Shown here piece after piece: positions 1 through 8,382 of a stretch of 46,400 nt of DNA. Below the pieces are notes generated by a model. That model was given only the letters and a program-made list of their open reading frames with translations. It made no database searches and was not told where the DNA came from. The stretch is from assembly GCA_020343595.1 (NCBI GenBank), contig CP070802.1:612035-658434 (forward strand). Direction: 5' to 3'. The position numbers and the translations under genes are program-made. The stretch comes from Caldifarciminota bacterium. GTDB lineage: Bacteria; Hydrothermota; Tepidihabitantia; SM23-42. How positions within the stretch are numbered: the first letter of the stretch is position 1; each line of letters begins with the position of its first letter.

Positions 1-24
1 AGGGGGCATATGCCCCCTCTCTTT
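1..24 (-). terminator. Probable intrinsic terminator of the leftmost minus-strand operon, cut by the window edge
   Basis: Positions 1-18 form a perfect palindrome (AGGGGGCATATGCCCCCT) directly after the stop codon of the gene at 25-291, read on the minus strand. A GC-rich stem straight after a stop codon suits an intrinsic terminator. The expected T tract would lie outside the window, so the call is incomplete. Confidence 0.55.
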
Positions 25-291
25 CTATCTCAGTTTGTACGTTGCCGGTTTTGTCTTTTTGAAGATCTTCGGATAACGGTTGATAATTATGTAAACGGAA
101 CGCTCAGGATCTTTGCGATGGAATCGATAACCGCGCTTCTTCAAGCGTTTGGTAATATCACGATAGTGCAAAGGCTTCCTGCTCCTCTTCAATATATCAA
201 TCGTTAGCTCCCTGATTGAAGGTTTCTTTTTTTTCTTTTTCTTCTTCTTCATAACCTTCATCTTCTTCTTTCTCCTCTTAACCTTCTTCAT
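25..291 (-). CDS. Small lysine-rich HARE-HTH-like winged-helix protein
   Basis: This 88-residue protein has two parts. Residues 1-23 are almost entirely Lys/Arg, with a run of nine lysines. Residues 24-88 resemble the HARE-HTH (HB1/ASXL/restriction endonuclease) winged helix, which also occurs in the delta subunit of RNA polymerase: a helix around SIRELTIDILK, then PLHYRDITKRL, then a C-terminal beta part. The fold and the basic tail suggest nucleic-acid binding, possibly histone-like or RNA-polymerase-associated; that role is an inference. The start is supported by an AAGGAGG ribosome site just upstream. It follows leuS by 27 bases and is probably the last gene of the holA-leuS operon. The low-complexity tail could affect translation, but no frameshift is evident. 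Confidence 0.75.
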   Translation of the reverse strand: MKKVKRRKKKMKVMKKKKKKKKKPSIRELTIDILKRSRKPLHYRDITKRLKKRGYRFHRKDPERSVYIIINRYPKIFKKTKPATYKLR

Positions 292-318
292 TCTTCCTCC
301 TTTTATAGAAACACTGCA

Positions 319-2766
319 TCATGCTACAACTATGTTGAATATCTTGTCCGGAACATAAATCGTTTTTTTGATGTTCCTTCCTTCGAGATGGCGCAGTATG
401 CGGTCATCCTCAAGGGCTTTTTTCTTGACATCCGCCTCCGATATCTCACCGACGACTTCGACATGAGAGCGGACCCGGCCATTGATCTGAATAACTATGG
501 TTTTTGCCTTGCTTTCTGCGTATCGATCATCGGCCTCGAGCCAAGGCTGCTCGACGAGACTGCCCTCGCCATGGATCCTTGACCATAACTCATCGGCCAT
601 ATGAGGAGCGAACGGTGAAAGCAAATGAATCATCACGTAGATCCCGTACCCGAAAACCTCATCGCGTTTCGAAGCTCCATTGAGGGCATTCATCAATTCC
701 CAGAGGGCGGCGATCGCGGTATTGTACTTAAAAGACTCCAGGTCGCTCGTCACCTTGGCCATCGTCTGATTGATCTTTATGTATAAACCTTCGCTTTCCG
801 CTGGAATGCGAGACGGCCGTTTGTCCCTGATAACCGCAGTGTTTTCGTCAACAAGACGATACATACGCTGTTTGAATCGCTCCGCACCGGTAACGCCTTC
901 GTCACTCCATTCCATCTCTCGTTCCGGTGGTGCGGCAAAAAGTATGGTGAGACGCGCCACGTCTGCACCATGCTTGTTAACAAATTGACGCACGGGTATC
1001 GCGTTTCCCTTAGACTTGGACATCACCTCGCCGTTCTTCAAAACCATTCCCAGATTGAAAAGGTTGACCGCTGGTTCATCGGCCGTTATGTATCCCGCGT
1101 CATGAAGCACTTTTGTGAAAAACCGGAAATATATCAAATGACCCGTGGCGTGTTCACTGCCACCCCCAATATACTGATCAATGGGAAGCCACCAATCCGC
1201 CCTTTCTCGAGCGCAGAACTCCTTATCATTCCTCGGATCGAGATATCGCAAGAAATACCAGGAGGAACATACAAACGTATCCATTGTATCTGCATCACGC
1301 TCTGCTTTTCCGCCGCAACTCGGGCAGACTGTATTCATGAAACTCTCGACCGCGGCAAGTGGCGATCTTCCTTTCGGCACGAAATCTGTAATGTCCTTGG
1401 GCAAACTGACCGGCAGGTCGTTCTCTGGCACCGGAACCATACCGCACTTTTCGCAATAGACTATTGGTATCGGCGCGCCCCAGTAACGCTGCCGTGAGAT
1501 GAGCCAATCCTTTAGGCGATAGTTCACGCTCTTACCACCAGCATTCTTCTGAGCGAGGAAGTCGGCAACCGCCTTCGCGCCCGCGACCGTGTCCAGCCCT
1601 GAGAATTCGCCGGAGTTTACCATCACGCCGGGTTCCTCGTAGGCTTGTTCCATCGTTTGTGCATCCAGCTCAGAATCGGGTGGGTTGATCACCACCCGCA
1701 CCGGCAGATCGTACTTTTTTGCGAACTGAAAATCACGCGCGTCATGCGCCGGAACACCCATGACGACCCCGCTGCCGTATTCAGGAAGCACGTAGTCGGC
1801 TACGAATATCGGTACTTTCTCATTGTTCACCGGATTGACCGCATAGCAACCTGTGGCAACCCCATCTTTTGTTTTTTCGACACGCTCACGCTCGGTCCTC
1901 TTCGCGGCATCATGAACATACTGCTTCACCTCTAACTCAAAAGCTGTACCCCCGACCAGTTCATCGATCGCCGGATGTTCGGGAGCAACTGACATGAACG
2001 TAACTCCATATATTGTATCTGGTCTGGTCGTGAACACCCTGAAACTGATATCATGTCCTAAAACCTTGAAGACTATATCACAGCCATGGCTTTTTCCGAT
2101 CCAATTACGCTGCATTGCCTTTACGTTGTCGGGCCAGGCATCCAGTCTGTCCAGACCCTCCAGAAGTCTATCAGCATATTCGGTGATCTTGAAAAACCAC
2201 TGATTCAGCTTACGCTTCTCAATGACTGACTTGCAGTTTGACCGGTAGCATACGCCGTCAATTACCTGCTCATTGGCGAGCACTGTCTGACAACCGGGGC
2301 ACCAGTTGACGTACGCCTCCTTCTTATAGGCCAAACCCCGACTGTAGAGTAGAAGGAACATCCACTGCGTCCATTTGTAGTAATCGGGAAGGCACGTAAT
2401 GATCTCGCGATCCCAATCATAGGTAATACCGAGTAATTTCAATGATTCATCAGAAGTGTTGATATTTTCCAGAGTCCATTTTTCCGGATGGATGCCGAGC
2501 TTTATTGCCTGGTTCTCGGCCGGCAATCCGAAGGCATCCCATCCAAATGGATGAAGGACATCGAAACCCTTTCTCATCAGATACCGAGCATAGACATCGC
2601 CGATGACATAGTTCTTGCAATGCCCCATATGAATATCGCCGGATGGATAGGCGAACATAACAAGGTTGTAGAACTTCTTCTTCGGATGCTCAGCGGTGCG
2701 GAACAGGCCTTTCTTCGCCCAGTAGTCCTGCCATTTCTTCTCTATTTTGTAGTGGTCAGGCTGCAT
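319..2766 (-). CDS. leuS: Leucyl-tRNA synthetase
   Basis: This cytoplasmic class I synthetase charges tRNA-Leu with leucine. It has 815 residues, normal for the bacterial enzyme. The HIGH-type motif is HMGH at residues 46-49, inside YPSGDIHMGH. The KMSKS-type loop is VMSKS at residues 581-585. A zinc-binding segment (CPGCQTVL) and the CP1 editing domain (TTRPDTIYGVTF) lie between them, and the anticodon-binding and C-terminal domains follow. It lies 24 bases downstream of the zinc-ribbon gene in a holA-led operon. No clear Shine-Dalgarno sequence precedes its ATG, so it may depend on translation of the upstream genes. The identification is secure. Confidence 0.97.
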   Translation of the reverse strand: MQPDHYKIEKKWQDYWAKKGLFRTAEHPKKKFYNLVMFAYPSGDIHMGHCKNYVIGDVYARYLMRKGFDVLHPFGWDAFGLPAENQAIKLGIHPEKWTLENINTSDESLKLLGITYDWDREIITCLPDYYKWTQWMFLLLYSRGLAYKKEAYVNWCPGCQTVLANEQVIDGVCYRSNCKSVIEKRKLNQWFFKITEYADRLLEGLDRLDAWPDNVKAMQRNWIGKSHGCDIVFKVLGHDISFRVFTTRPDTIYGVTFMSVAPEHPAIDELVGGTAFELEVKQYVHDAAKRTERERVEKTKDGVATGCYAVNPVNNEKVPIFVADYVLPEYGSGVVMGVPAHDARDFQFAKKYDLPVRVVINPPDSELDAQTMEQAYEEPGVMVNSGEFSGLDTVAGAKAVADFLAQKNAGGKSVNYRLKDWLISRQRYWGAPIPIVYCEKCGMVPVPENDLPVSLPKDITDFVPKGRSPLAAVESFMNTVCPSCGGKAERDADTMDTFVCSSWYFLRYLDPRNDKEFCARERADWWLPIDQYIGGGSEHATGHLIYFRFFTKVLHDAGYITADEPAVNLFNLGMVLKNGEVMSKSKGNAIPVRQFVNKHGADVARLTILFAAPPEREMEWSDEGVTGAERFKQRMYRLVDENTAVIRDKRPSRIPAESEGLYIKINQTMAKVTSDLESFKYNTAIAALWELMNALNGASKRDEVFGYGIYVMIHLLSPFAPHMADELWSRIHGEGSLVEQPWLEADDRYAESKAKTIVIQINGRVRSHVEVVGEISEADVKKKALEDDRILRHLEGRNIKKTIYVPDKIFNIVVA

Positions 2767-2790
2767 TTCAATTTATGAGTAGAACTCTAT

Positions 2791-3525
2791 CTACGACCCA
2801 GATGCACCAAGTATCTCAGCACCGCATTTTTCGCAATACCATGAATCGGCGGTATTGATGTGATTACACTTGGGGCATGCAACGCCTTTATCCTGCTCTA
2901 CCTTCGGTTCTTGCTCGCCCTCTGCCCCGGCTTCCGGCTTCAGTGCTTCCTCTTCAGAGAGCAACTCTTCAAGAGCAACCTCTTCTTCAGGCAGTTTCTC
3001 CTCCAGAATATGTTCATCGATAGTGAGGCCTGTCTCCTTCTTTACCGGTTCAACGCTCGGTTCCGGCTGCGGTTCCGGTTGCGGCTGCGGAGCAGCGGCC
3101 TGAGATTCTTTGCCCTTTACGAATGAGCTGTAGTACTGAATGCTATCTCGTGTTCGCTTCAGTTCTTCGTTGAATTGCTGCATTAGTGCTTCATCCTCCG
3201 CCTTCACCTGCTTGAATGACGCTTCATCATACTCGCCGATCGAATATCTCAATTCTACTTCTTCCATCTTGAATTTCGTTTCCTTCATCTTTTTGGATAT
3301 TTCTGCTTCCTCTGCCTTAAGTCGCTCTATCTCCTCGGTCACAACATCAATGTGACTGCTCAACTGTTCGTCGATCCCCGTAAGCTTATCAGCATACTCT
3401 TTTCGTACTTTGTCATACACCTCAGCACTAACCGAAGATTTCTTATCTTCGATGCGTTTCAATTTGCTGAGAACATCATTGCGTTGCGCCTGGAGTCTTT
3501 TCAAAAGAGACATCTTATCTTCCAT
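2791..3525 (-). CDS. Coiled-coil protein with C-terminal zinc ribbon
   Basis: I do not recognise a named family for this 244-residue protein. Residues 1-140 are charged and heptad-like, predicting a long coiled coil. Residues 145-210 are a Pro/Glu-rich acidic linker (PQPQPEPQPEP and similar). The C-terminus carries a zinc ribbon with two CxxC knuckles (CPKC and CEKC, about residues 217-235). There is no signal peptide or membrane helix, so it is likely cytoplasmic. The start at 3525 has GGAG seven bases upstream; a second Met lies four codons later. It overlaps the end of holA by 11 bases, indicating translational coupling, and precedes leuS. Confidence 0.8.
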   Translation of the reverse strand: MEDKMSLLKRLQAQRNDVLSKLKRIEDKKSSVSAEVYDKVRKEYADKLTGIDEQLSSHIDVVTEEIERLKAEEAEISKKMKETKFKMEEVELRYSIGEYDEASFKQVKAEDEALMQQFNEELKRTRDSIQYYSSFVKGKESQAAAPQPQPEPQPEPSVEPVKKETGLTIDEHILEEKLPEEEVALEELLSEEEALKPEAGAEGEQEPKVEQDKGVACPKCNHINTADSWYCEKCGAEILGASGS

Positions 3526-4459
3526 ATGTTACTCCGTTCTTGAAAGCACCTGCGTTCTGCAGGATAAAAAGCTCCATGGAAAGACGTTCGAAACTGGAGC
3601 TCGTCTTAACCTTCCTGTCGATCATAGCCAATTGCGCTACAATGTCTACAAGTGCTGTTCGGTTCCTATGCGTTACGCCACCCCTACGGCGTGCACTATT
3701 CACTATTTGTCGTGCCAGAGCGTCGACCAACATAGCATACCTCGGCGACGTGGTCAGCAGCTCTTCAAAGATCTGGAGAGCATCAGGGCTGCCTTTCATG
3801 AATGCATCAACCATCTGATACTTGGTCAGATCACACAGGCCTTTTGCCAAATCCCTCATGCCACCCGGGGCAATATCACCGGCCTCATGAACGTAGTTCT
3901 TGATCTTGTCCAGTTCATGTTTGAGCCCCGTAACATCATTATTGAATTCCTTCTCGAGGTAGGTAATCATCGTACTGTCGAGCTTAAGATTGTCACGATT
4001 GATCGCAGCTTGTATCCATTTTCTGACTTTACCCTGTTCGGTGCCTAGCAGCACATGCTCTGCACTCGGAAACAGTTTGGCTAATTTCGCCATTGTACGC
4101 TTCCGGTATATATCATCCTTTTCGAAGAGGTATATGAGCACCAAACAGTTGGCGGTTCGACTGCCGGAAATCGCCTCGCCAAATACCTCAAGCTCGCTGT
4201 CCGACATATCCGCAAGACCCTTGACAACAATCAATCTCTGCTTCGATGTGAACGGCATCAGGAAAAACTTAGCCAGGATATCCTCGACTTCGTCACCAGG
4301 CACTGAAAAAGAATCCAGGTCGAATGATTCATCAACCTTCAGCTTCTCTTTGATATATTTGAGCAAATTCTCGATCAGTATCGGTTCGTCACCGATTAGC
4401 AAGTACTGATTATGAATTTCCCCTGTAGTCATGGACTTTTTCAATTGCCTTTCTGTCAT
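3515..4459 (-). CDS. holA: DNA polymerase III delta subunit (HolA-like)
   Basis: This 314-residue protein is the clamp-loader delta subunit, which binds and opens the beta clamp together with the DnaX complex. The N-terminus has the family pattern YLLIGDEPILIENLLKYIK (about residues 19-37). This is followed by the FxxDxF-like segment and MPFTSKQRLIVVKG typical of domain I, then helical domains II-III ending near the C-terminus. It is slightly shorter than E. coli HolA (about 340). The ATG lies only six bases after a promoter -10 box, so the mRNA is probably leaderless. DnaX is encoded elsewhere in this window (20.2-21.6 kb). Confidence 0.87.
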   Translation of the reverse strand: MTERQLKKSMTTGEIHNQYLLIGDEPILIENLLKYIKEKLKVDESFDLDSFSVPGDEVEDILAKFFLMPFTSKQRLIVVKGLADMSDSELEVFGEAISGSRTANCLVLIYLFEKDDIYRKRTMAKLAKLFPSAEHVLLGTEQGKVRKWIQAAINRDNLKLDSTMITYLEKEFNNDVTGLKHELDKIKNYVHEAGDIAPGGMRDLAKGLCDLTKYQMVDAFMKGSPDALQIFEELLTTSPRYAMLVDALARQIVNSARRRGGVTHRNRTALVDIVAQLAMIDRKVKTSSSFERLSMELFILQNAGAFKNGVTYGR

Positions 4460-4465
4460 ACGATT

Positions 4466-4493
4466 ATTGTATACATATTCAATATTCTGTCAA
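4466..4493 (-). promoter_or_regulatory. Sigma70-type promoter of holA, probably leaderless
   Basis: Read on the minus strand: -35 TTGACA (4488-4493), a 16-base spacer, -10 TACAAT (4466-4471). Only six bases separate the -10 box from the holA ATG, so transcription should begin at or next to the start codon. The flanking stretch up to 4554 holds no other gene. Confidence 0.8.
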
Positions 4494-4554
4494 GACCATA
4501 GGCGTTATAGTGTAATATGTATAACTACACAATGAAAAAAAACATCATCATTCG

Positions 4555-5703
4555 TCAAGAAGGCCAGCGGCCGGGGATATCCGTACCACAGAATCTGCAA
4601 CGTCCCGCATGGAGTTCATATGAGTTCACATGGTATCCGGTGCGACCTATTATCCGTCTGCCACACTCGTGACACTCGGTGTTCTCTTCTACGACGCCGG
4701 GAACGTTTCCAATATACACATAGTGAAGACCGCACGCACGTGCAATGTTAGCGGCCCTTCTGAGAGTCTCAACTGGCGTCGGGGGCAGGTTCTGCAGTTT
4801 GTATTGGGGATAGAAGCGTGAGAAATGTACGGGTGTCTCCCTACCCAACTCCTCACTCACCCAGCGACACAAATCCGTGAGCATGGCATCTGAATCATTC
4901 TTCGTCGGTATAATGAGATTGGTGATCTCAAGCCAGACATTATTACTTTTGAGTATTTTCAGGGCTTCGAGAACCGGTTCCAGGGTCCCCCCGGTGATCT
5001 CCCGGTAGAATGTATCACTGAACCCCTTGAGATCAACGTTGGCTCCATCGAGCAGCGGGGCAAGCTCGCCAAGCGCATCCTTATTTATGTAGCCATTGGA
5101 ATGGTAGATATTCAACACACCCTTCTGGCGCGCAACCCTTGCTGTTTCCAGCATGTACTCGAAGAATACAGTGGGTTCGGTGTAAGTATAGGCAATCGTA
5201 GGCGTTTCATATTTCACTGCCAGCGCAACAAGGTCACCGGGAGTCAGTCTGATATTAACGGTGTCGTCCGGACGCGCCTGAGAAATGTCGTGGTTCTGGC
5301 AATTCCGGCACGTGAAATTACAGCCTGCAGTAGCGATCGACAGGGCTGCTGTTCCGGGGAGGAAATGAAACAACGGTTTCTTCTCGATCGGGTCAATGTG
5401 CACTGCACACGGGTTGGAATGTACGAGAGTGTAGTATTCTCCTTCACGGTTTTCCCGAACACGGCAGAATCCACGCTGATCGGGCTTAACGATACACGTT
5501 CGTGGACAGAGCGTGCACTTGACCCGGCGATTCGACAAACGCATGTAGTATCTTGCCTTTTTTGCCTTAATGTAACCGAGTTTGGCTTCCTGTGCTTCGG
5601 CAAACTTTGTCACCTTTGACAAAACCAGTCCACTCATCGTCAACAAACCGCATTTCTTAAGGAAATTACGGCGACTTATAATTTTCTCGAAGAAGAGTTC
5701 CAT
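4555..5703 (-). CDS. amrS: AmmeMemoRadiSam-type radical SAM enzyme with Tat signal
   Basis: This 382-residue protein matches the radical SAM member of the AmmeMemoRadiSam family. The 4Fe-4S motif CxxxCxxC is C128-C132-C135 (CNFTCRNC). A cysteine-rich segment precedes it (C63, C66, C70, C80), and CHEC/CRFC pairs lie at the C-terminus. The substrate is not known for this branch. The N-terminus has a twin-arginine pattern (SRRNFLKK, residues 10-17) followed by a hydrophobic segment, suggesting export of a folded cofactor-loaded protein. The usual Memo and AMMECR1 partners are not in this window. Its ATG lies eight bases after a consensus -10 box. Family confidence is high and function unknown. 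Confidence 0.88.
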   Translation of the reverse strand: MELFFEKIISRRNFLKKCGLLTMSGLVLSKVTKFAEAQEAKLGYIKAKKARYYMRLSNRRVKCTLCPRTCIVKPDQRGFCRVRENREGEYYTLVHSNPCAVHIDPIEKKPLFHFLPGTAALSIATAGCNFTCRNCQNHDISQARPDDTVNIRLTPGDLVALAVKYETPTIAYTYTEPTVFFEYMLETARVARQKGVLNIYHSNGYINKDALGELAPLLDGANVDLKGFSDTFYREITGGTLEPVLEALKILKSNNVWLEITNLIIPTKNDSDAMLTDLCRWVSEELGRETPVHFSRFYPQYKLQNLPPTPVETLRRAANIARACGLHYVYIGNVPGVVEENTECHECGRRIIGRTGYHVNSYELHAGRCRFCGTDIPGRWPS

Positions 5704-5711
5704 GCTGTCAA

Positions 5712-5739
5712 ATTATACCTGAGCTGCCAGCGGTGTCAA
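5712..5739 (-). promoter_or_regulatory. Consensus sigma70 promoter of the radical SAM gene
   Basis: Minus strand: -35 TTGACA (5734-5739), 16-base spacer, -10 TATAAT (5712-5717). Both boxes are perfect. The ATG at 5703 lies eight bases downstream of the -10 box, leaving room for at most one or two untranslated bases. Confidence 0.88.
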
Positions 5740-5759
5740 TGAAACATACTCCCTAGAAA

Positions 5760-6824
5760 CTAACGACGGCCGCGCAATCTCGATTTATTCCTGATCGCCC
5801 CAGCAGGGCACACCTCAATACAGCAGTAGCATTTAATGCATTTATTGTAATCAATATGGAGTTTGGTGATCGCCCGCGGCGGGCATACATTCTCACATGA
5901 CATGCATTCAGTACACAACCTGGGATCGATGATCGGGATACGCCCCAGCCATATCCGATACAATATACGAGCAACAAATGCCACGATCGCACTGCGGAAG
6001 GGAAAAACCAGAGGCAGACCGAAACCGTCGATCCTCTTTAGTGCACCGACATAATTGATCAATTCCGGATCAAAAAGACCGGCATCGCGCGCTATTCTGA
6101 TCGTCGGTACTCTCAGCGGGTCTATGCCGGCCATGAGCGCACAAGCAAAATCGATTGCGTGACCGTTATCGCCGGCGATCAGCATTCCAGGCCTATGTCT
6201 TCGGCCCTTGGCATCAATAACATCAAGACAATCAACGATGACAACATCGGGTGTCCTTGTCTCATATATCTCGACCAGAACCCGGCTGAACTCTTCGATA
6301 CCTGGAAACAACGAATGTATGTATGGTTTGAGGCCACCAGGTATAATACCGAAGTGATTCTTGACGGCCATCGTCATGGTGGTCAACTCATGGCTCTTGT
6401 ACTTAGGCAACGAAACCAACAGGTCACAATCGAGCACCTCTCTGGAAACGTGGAATTCTTTCAGGAGATTCTTCGGCTTCTTGACTTTCCTCGTATATCT
6501 ACCGATGTTTCTGAAGGCACCCCTCGATGCTGTGACGAAACCACAGTGATCAGCAACATCCCTGACACTGGCGAATCTCGTATCAGGCATCGGATTATCG
6601 CCTACCATCACCTCTGCCCCCGACTTCATCAAAAACGAAACCGTTTCTTCAATCAAATGAGGACTCGTCACCACGCACTCCTCGGGTAATGCCCCCCTCA
6701 GCATATTGGGCTTAACGAGCACCTTCTTGGCCCCAAGCCCGTTCCATCCCAGACATCTGAATATATCGCGGACCGATGTTTGCAGATCAGCATTCTGATA
6801 TATAACGACGGTATGCTCTTTCAC
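5760..6824 (-). CDS. DUF362-family protein with C-terminal 2x[4Fe-4S] ferredoxin domain
   Basis: This 354-residue protein has an N-terminal DUF362-type domain (VLVKPNMLRG, VMVGDNPMPDTRF, LVSLPKYKSHELTTMTMAVKN). A short hydrophobic stretch near residues 265-290 follows. The C-terminus is a dicluster ferredoxin with CxxCxxCxxxCP motifs at residues 304-315 and 329-340. Family members are linked to iron-sulfur electron transfer, but the reaction is unknown. The start is GTG, overlapping the rsmA stop as GTGA, with AAGGAA upstream. It is therefore translationally coupled to rsmA. Confidence 0.88.
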   Translation of the reverse strand: MKEHTVVIYQNADLQTSVRDIFRCLGWNGLGAKKVLVKPNMLRGALPEECVVTSPHLIEETVSFLMKSGAEVMVGDNPMPDTRFASVRDVADHCGFVTASRGAFRNIGRYTRKVKKPKNLLKEFHVSREVLDCDLLVSLPKYKSHELTTMTMAVKNHFGIIPGGLKPYIHSLFPGIEEFSRVLVEIYETRTPDVVIVDCLDVIDAKGRRHRPGMLIAGDNGHAIDFACALMAGIDPLRVPTIRIARDAGLFDPELINYVGALKRIDGFGLPLVFPFRSAIVAFVARILYRIWLGRIPIIDPRLCTECMSCENVCPPRAITKLHIDYNKCIKCYCCIEVCPAGAIRNKSRLRGRR

Positions 6825-7573
6825 CGTTTCCTTGAGATCACCCCATATATCGTGTTAAACTCACTGACAGTTAACTCATGCGGCCGTTTAGAGAGAAGAG
6901 ACTGGTCAATTCCTCCGGGCAAGCGATTCAGATGGCTCAGGATGGCGTTTTTCAATGATTTACGCCGGTAACGAAACACCCCAGAGACGAATCTGAAAAA
7001 CTCCTCCTCGTCGCTATCCTCGAACACGCCCGTCTTAGGCAACAGTGCGACCACGACCGAACTCACCTTAGGGCTCGGAGAGAAGTACCTCGCGGGGATT
7101 GAAAAAAGCCTGCGAATCTCAAAATGATAGTTTGCGTACATCGATAGATGTCCGTACCGCCGACTGCCATGGGGGGCCGTCATCTTTGCCCCGTACTCCT
7201 TCTGGACGGTCAGAAGAGCATTCTTTACAACCGCCTTATTGCCTATCAATTTTTCCATAATCGAAGTGCTAATGCTATATGGTATATTACCGACGATAAC
7301 AACGTCATTCAAACGGCCAAGATCAAACTTCAGAAAATCGAGGTGCAGTACATCTACGTTCGGCATGCTCAAATCTCTCAGCGCTTCTGCAAGTCGACTG
7401 TCGATCTCCACCGCGATCACCTTCTTGGCGAACAACGCCAGTTGCCTGGTCAAGATACCCTTACCCGGACCGATCTCAACGACGATCTCGCCATCGACCG
7501 CGGCGGCCCGGGCGATCCTTTCAGCCACCCTTGTGCTGTTCAGGAAGTGCTGTCCGAGGACCTCTCTTCTCAC
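6821..7573 (-). CDS. rsmA: 16S rRNA (adenine1518/1519-N6)-dimethyltransferase
   Basis: RsmA (KsgA) dimethylates two adjacent adenines in helix 45 of 16S rRNA during 30S maturation, using S-adenosylmethionine. The 250-residue protein shows LGQHFL at the N-terminus, the SAM-binding motif EIGPGKGILT (residues 33-42) and catalytic NIPY (96-99), followed by FSPSPKVSSVV. Length is normal to slightly short. The start is GTG, with AAGGAG nine bases upstream. It lies six bases after tatD and overlaps the DUF362 gene, so it sits in a tatD-rsmA-DUF362 operon. Confidence 0.95.
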   Translation of the reverse strand: MRREVLGQHFLNSTRVAERIARAAAVDGEIVVEIGPGKGILTRQLALFAKKVIAVEIDSRLAEALRDLSMPNVDVLHLDFLKFDLGRLNDVVIVGNIPYSISTSIMEKLIGNKAVVKNALLTVQKEYGAKMTAPHGSRRYGHLSMYANYHFEIRRLFSIPARYFSPSPKVSSVVVALLPKTGVFEDSDEEEFFRFVSGVFRYRRKSLKNAILSHLNRLPGGIDQSLLSKRPHELTVSEFNTIYGVISRKR

Positions 7574-7579
7574 GCGGCA

Positions 7580-8335
7580 CTACTCCTTGAAAGCGAACAA
7601 AAGGCTGGCATTTCTGTCCAGAATCGTTTCCAACTCTTCGGGCAACACATTCAGAATATCGGCGGCCGCCCGCAGCGTCTCGATGATGAAGGCCGGTTCA
7701 TTTCTTTTCCCCCGGTGCCCGGCCGGCGACAGAAAAGGCGCATCGGTTTCGAGGAGTAGACGATCGCGCGGCAGTTTCCTGATCAAATCGCGGATGCGCC
7801 GAGAGAATGTCAGCACCCCGGCAAAACTTATGTAGAAACCCATATCAAGAATCCTCTTCGCCTGCTCATAGCTTCCGCTGTAGCAGTGAAACACACCATT
7901 ATGAAAATCCTCGAACTTGAGTATCGAGATCGCATCCTCAATCGAATTTCTAGTGTGTATAAGGATTGGCAAATTCCTATCCTTTGCCAGGACAATGTGC
8001 AGACGGAATAACTCTTTCTGTGCCTCACGCGGCGAGAAGTCCCGGTAGTAGTCCAGCCCGGTCTCACCGACCGCCACGACACAATCGTTTTCGAGGAGCT
8101 CTCTGATCCTACCCATTTCCTTGATCGACTGATCAGCCGCTTCATTTGGATGGATCCCCACGGCCGGCGCGAGCCACGGATACTGGCGGGACATACGGAC
8201 CGCCTGGTCGCTCGTCTCCGTATCGTAGCCGGTATTTACGATCCTTGTAATACCTGCCGTCCGAGCCCTTGCCAGAACGGCATCAAGGTCTTTAATGAAT
8301 TGTGGATCAATTAGGTGGCAGTGCGTATCTACCAT
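7580..8335 (-). CDS. tatD: TatD-family metal-dependent DNase
   Basis: This 251-residue TIM-barrel hydrolase belongs to the TatD family, whose members are 3'-5' exo/endodeoxyribonucleases. Metal ligands and motifs are visible: HCH at residues 5-7 (DTHCHL), Glu in VAVGETGLDYYRD, His in LPILIHTRNS, His in VFHCYSGS, and Asp in LLETDAPFLSP. It follows metG by 47 bases; metG-tatD-rsmA is a common bacterial order. No strong Shine-Dalgarno sequence precedes the ATG. The exact substrate cannot be told from sequence. Confidence 0.93.
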   Translation of the reverse strand: MVDTHCHLIDPQFIKDLDAVLARARTAGITRIVNTGYDTETSDQAVRMSRQYPWLAPAVGIHPNEAADQSIKEMGRIRELLENDCVVAVGETGLDYYRDFSPREAQKELFRLHIVLAKDRNLPILIHTRNSIEDAISILKFEDFHNGVFHCYSGSYEQAKRILDMGFYISFAGVLTFSRRIRDLIRKLPRDRLLLETDAPFLSPAGHRGKRNEPAFIIETLRAAADILNVLPEELETILDRNASLLFAFKE

Positions 8336-8382
8336 TCAATATGACAAGATGATATCATTCTTTGAAAAAATGATGTATGTTT

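Noticed and set aside
970..1497. A 175-codon plus-strand frame inside leuS
   Set aside because: It is antisense to a secure gene, with no ribosome site or family match; a shadow frame of GC-biased coding sequence.
3410..4048. A 212-codon plus-strand frame opposite holA and the zinc-ribbon gene
   Set aside because: It spans two overlapping minus-strand genes with convincing homology; the frame is incidental.
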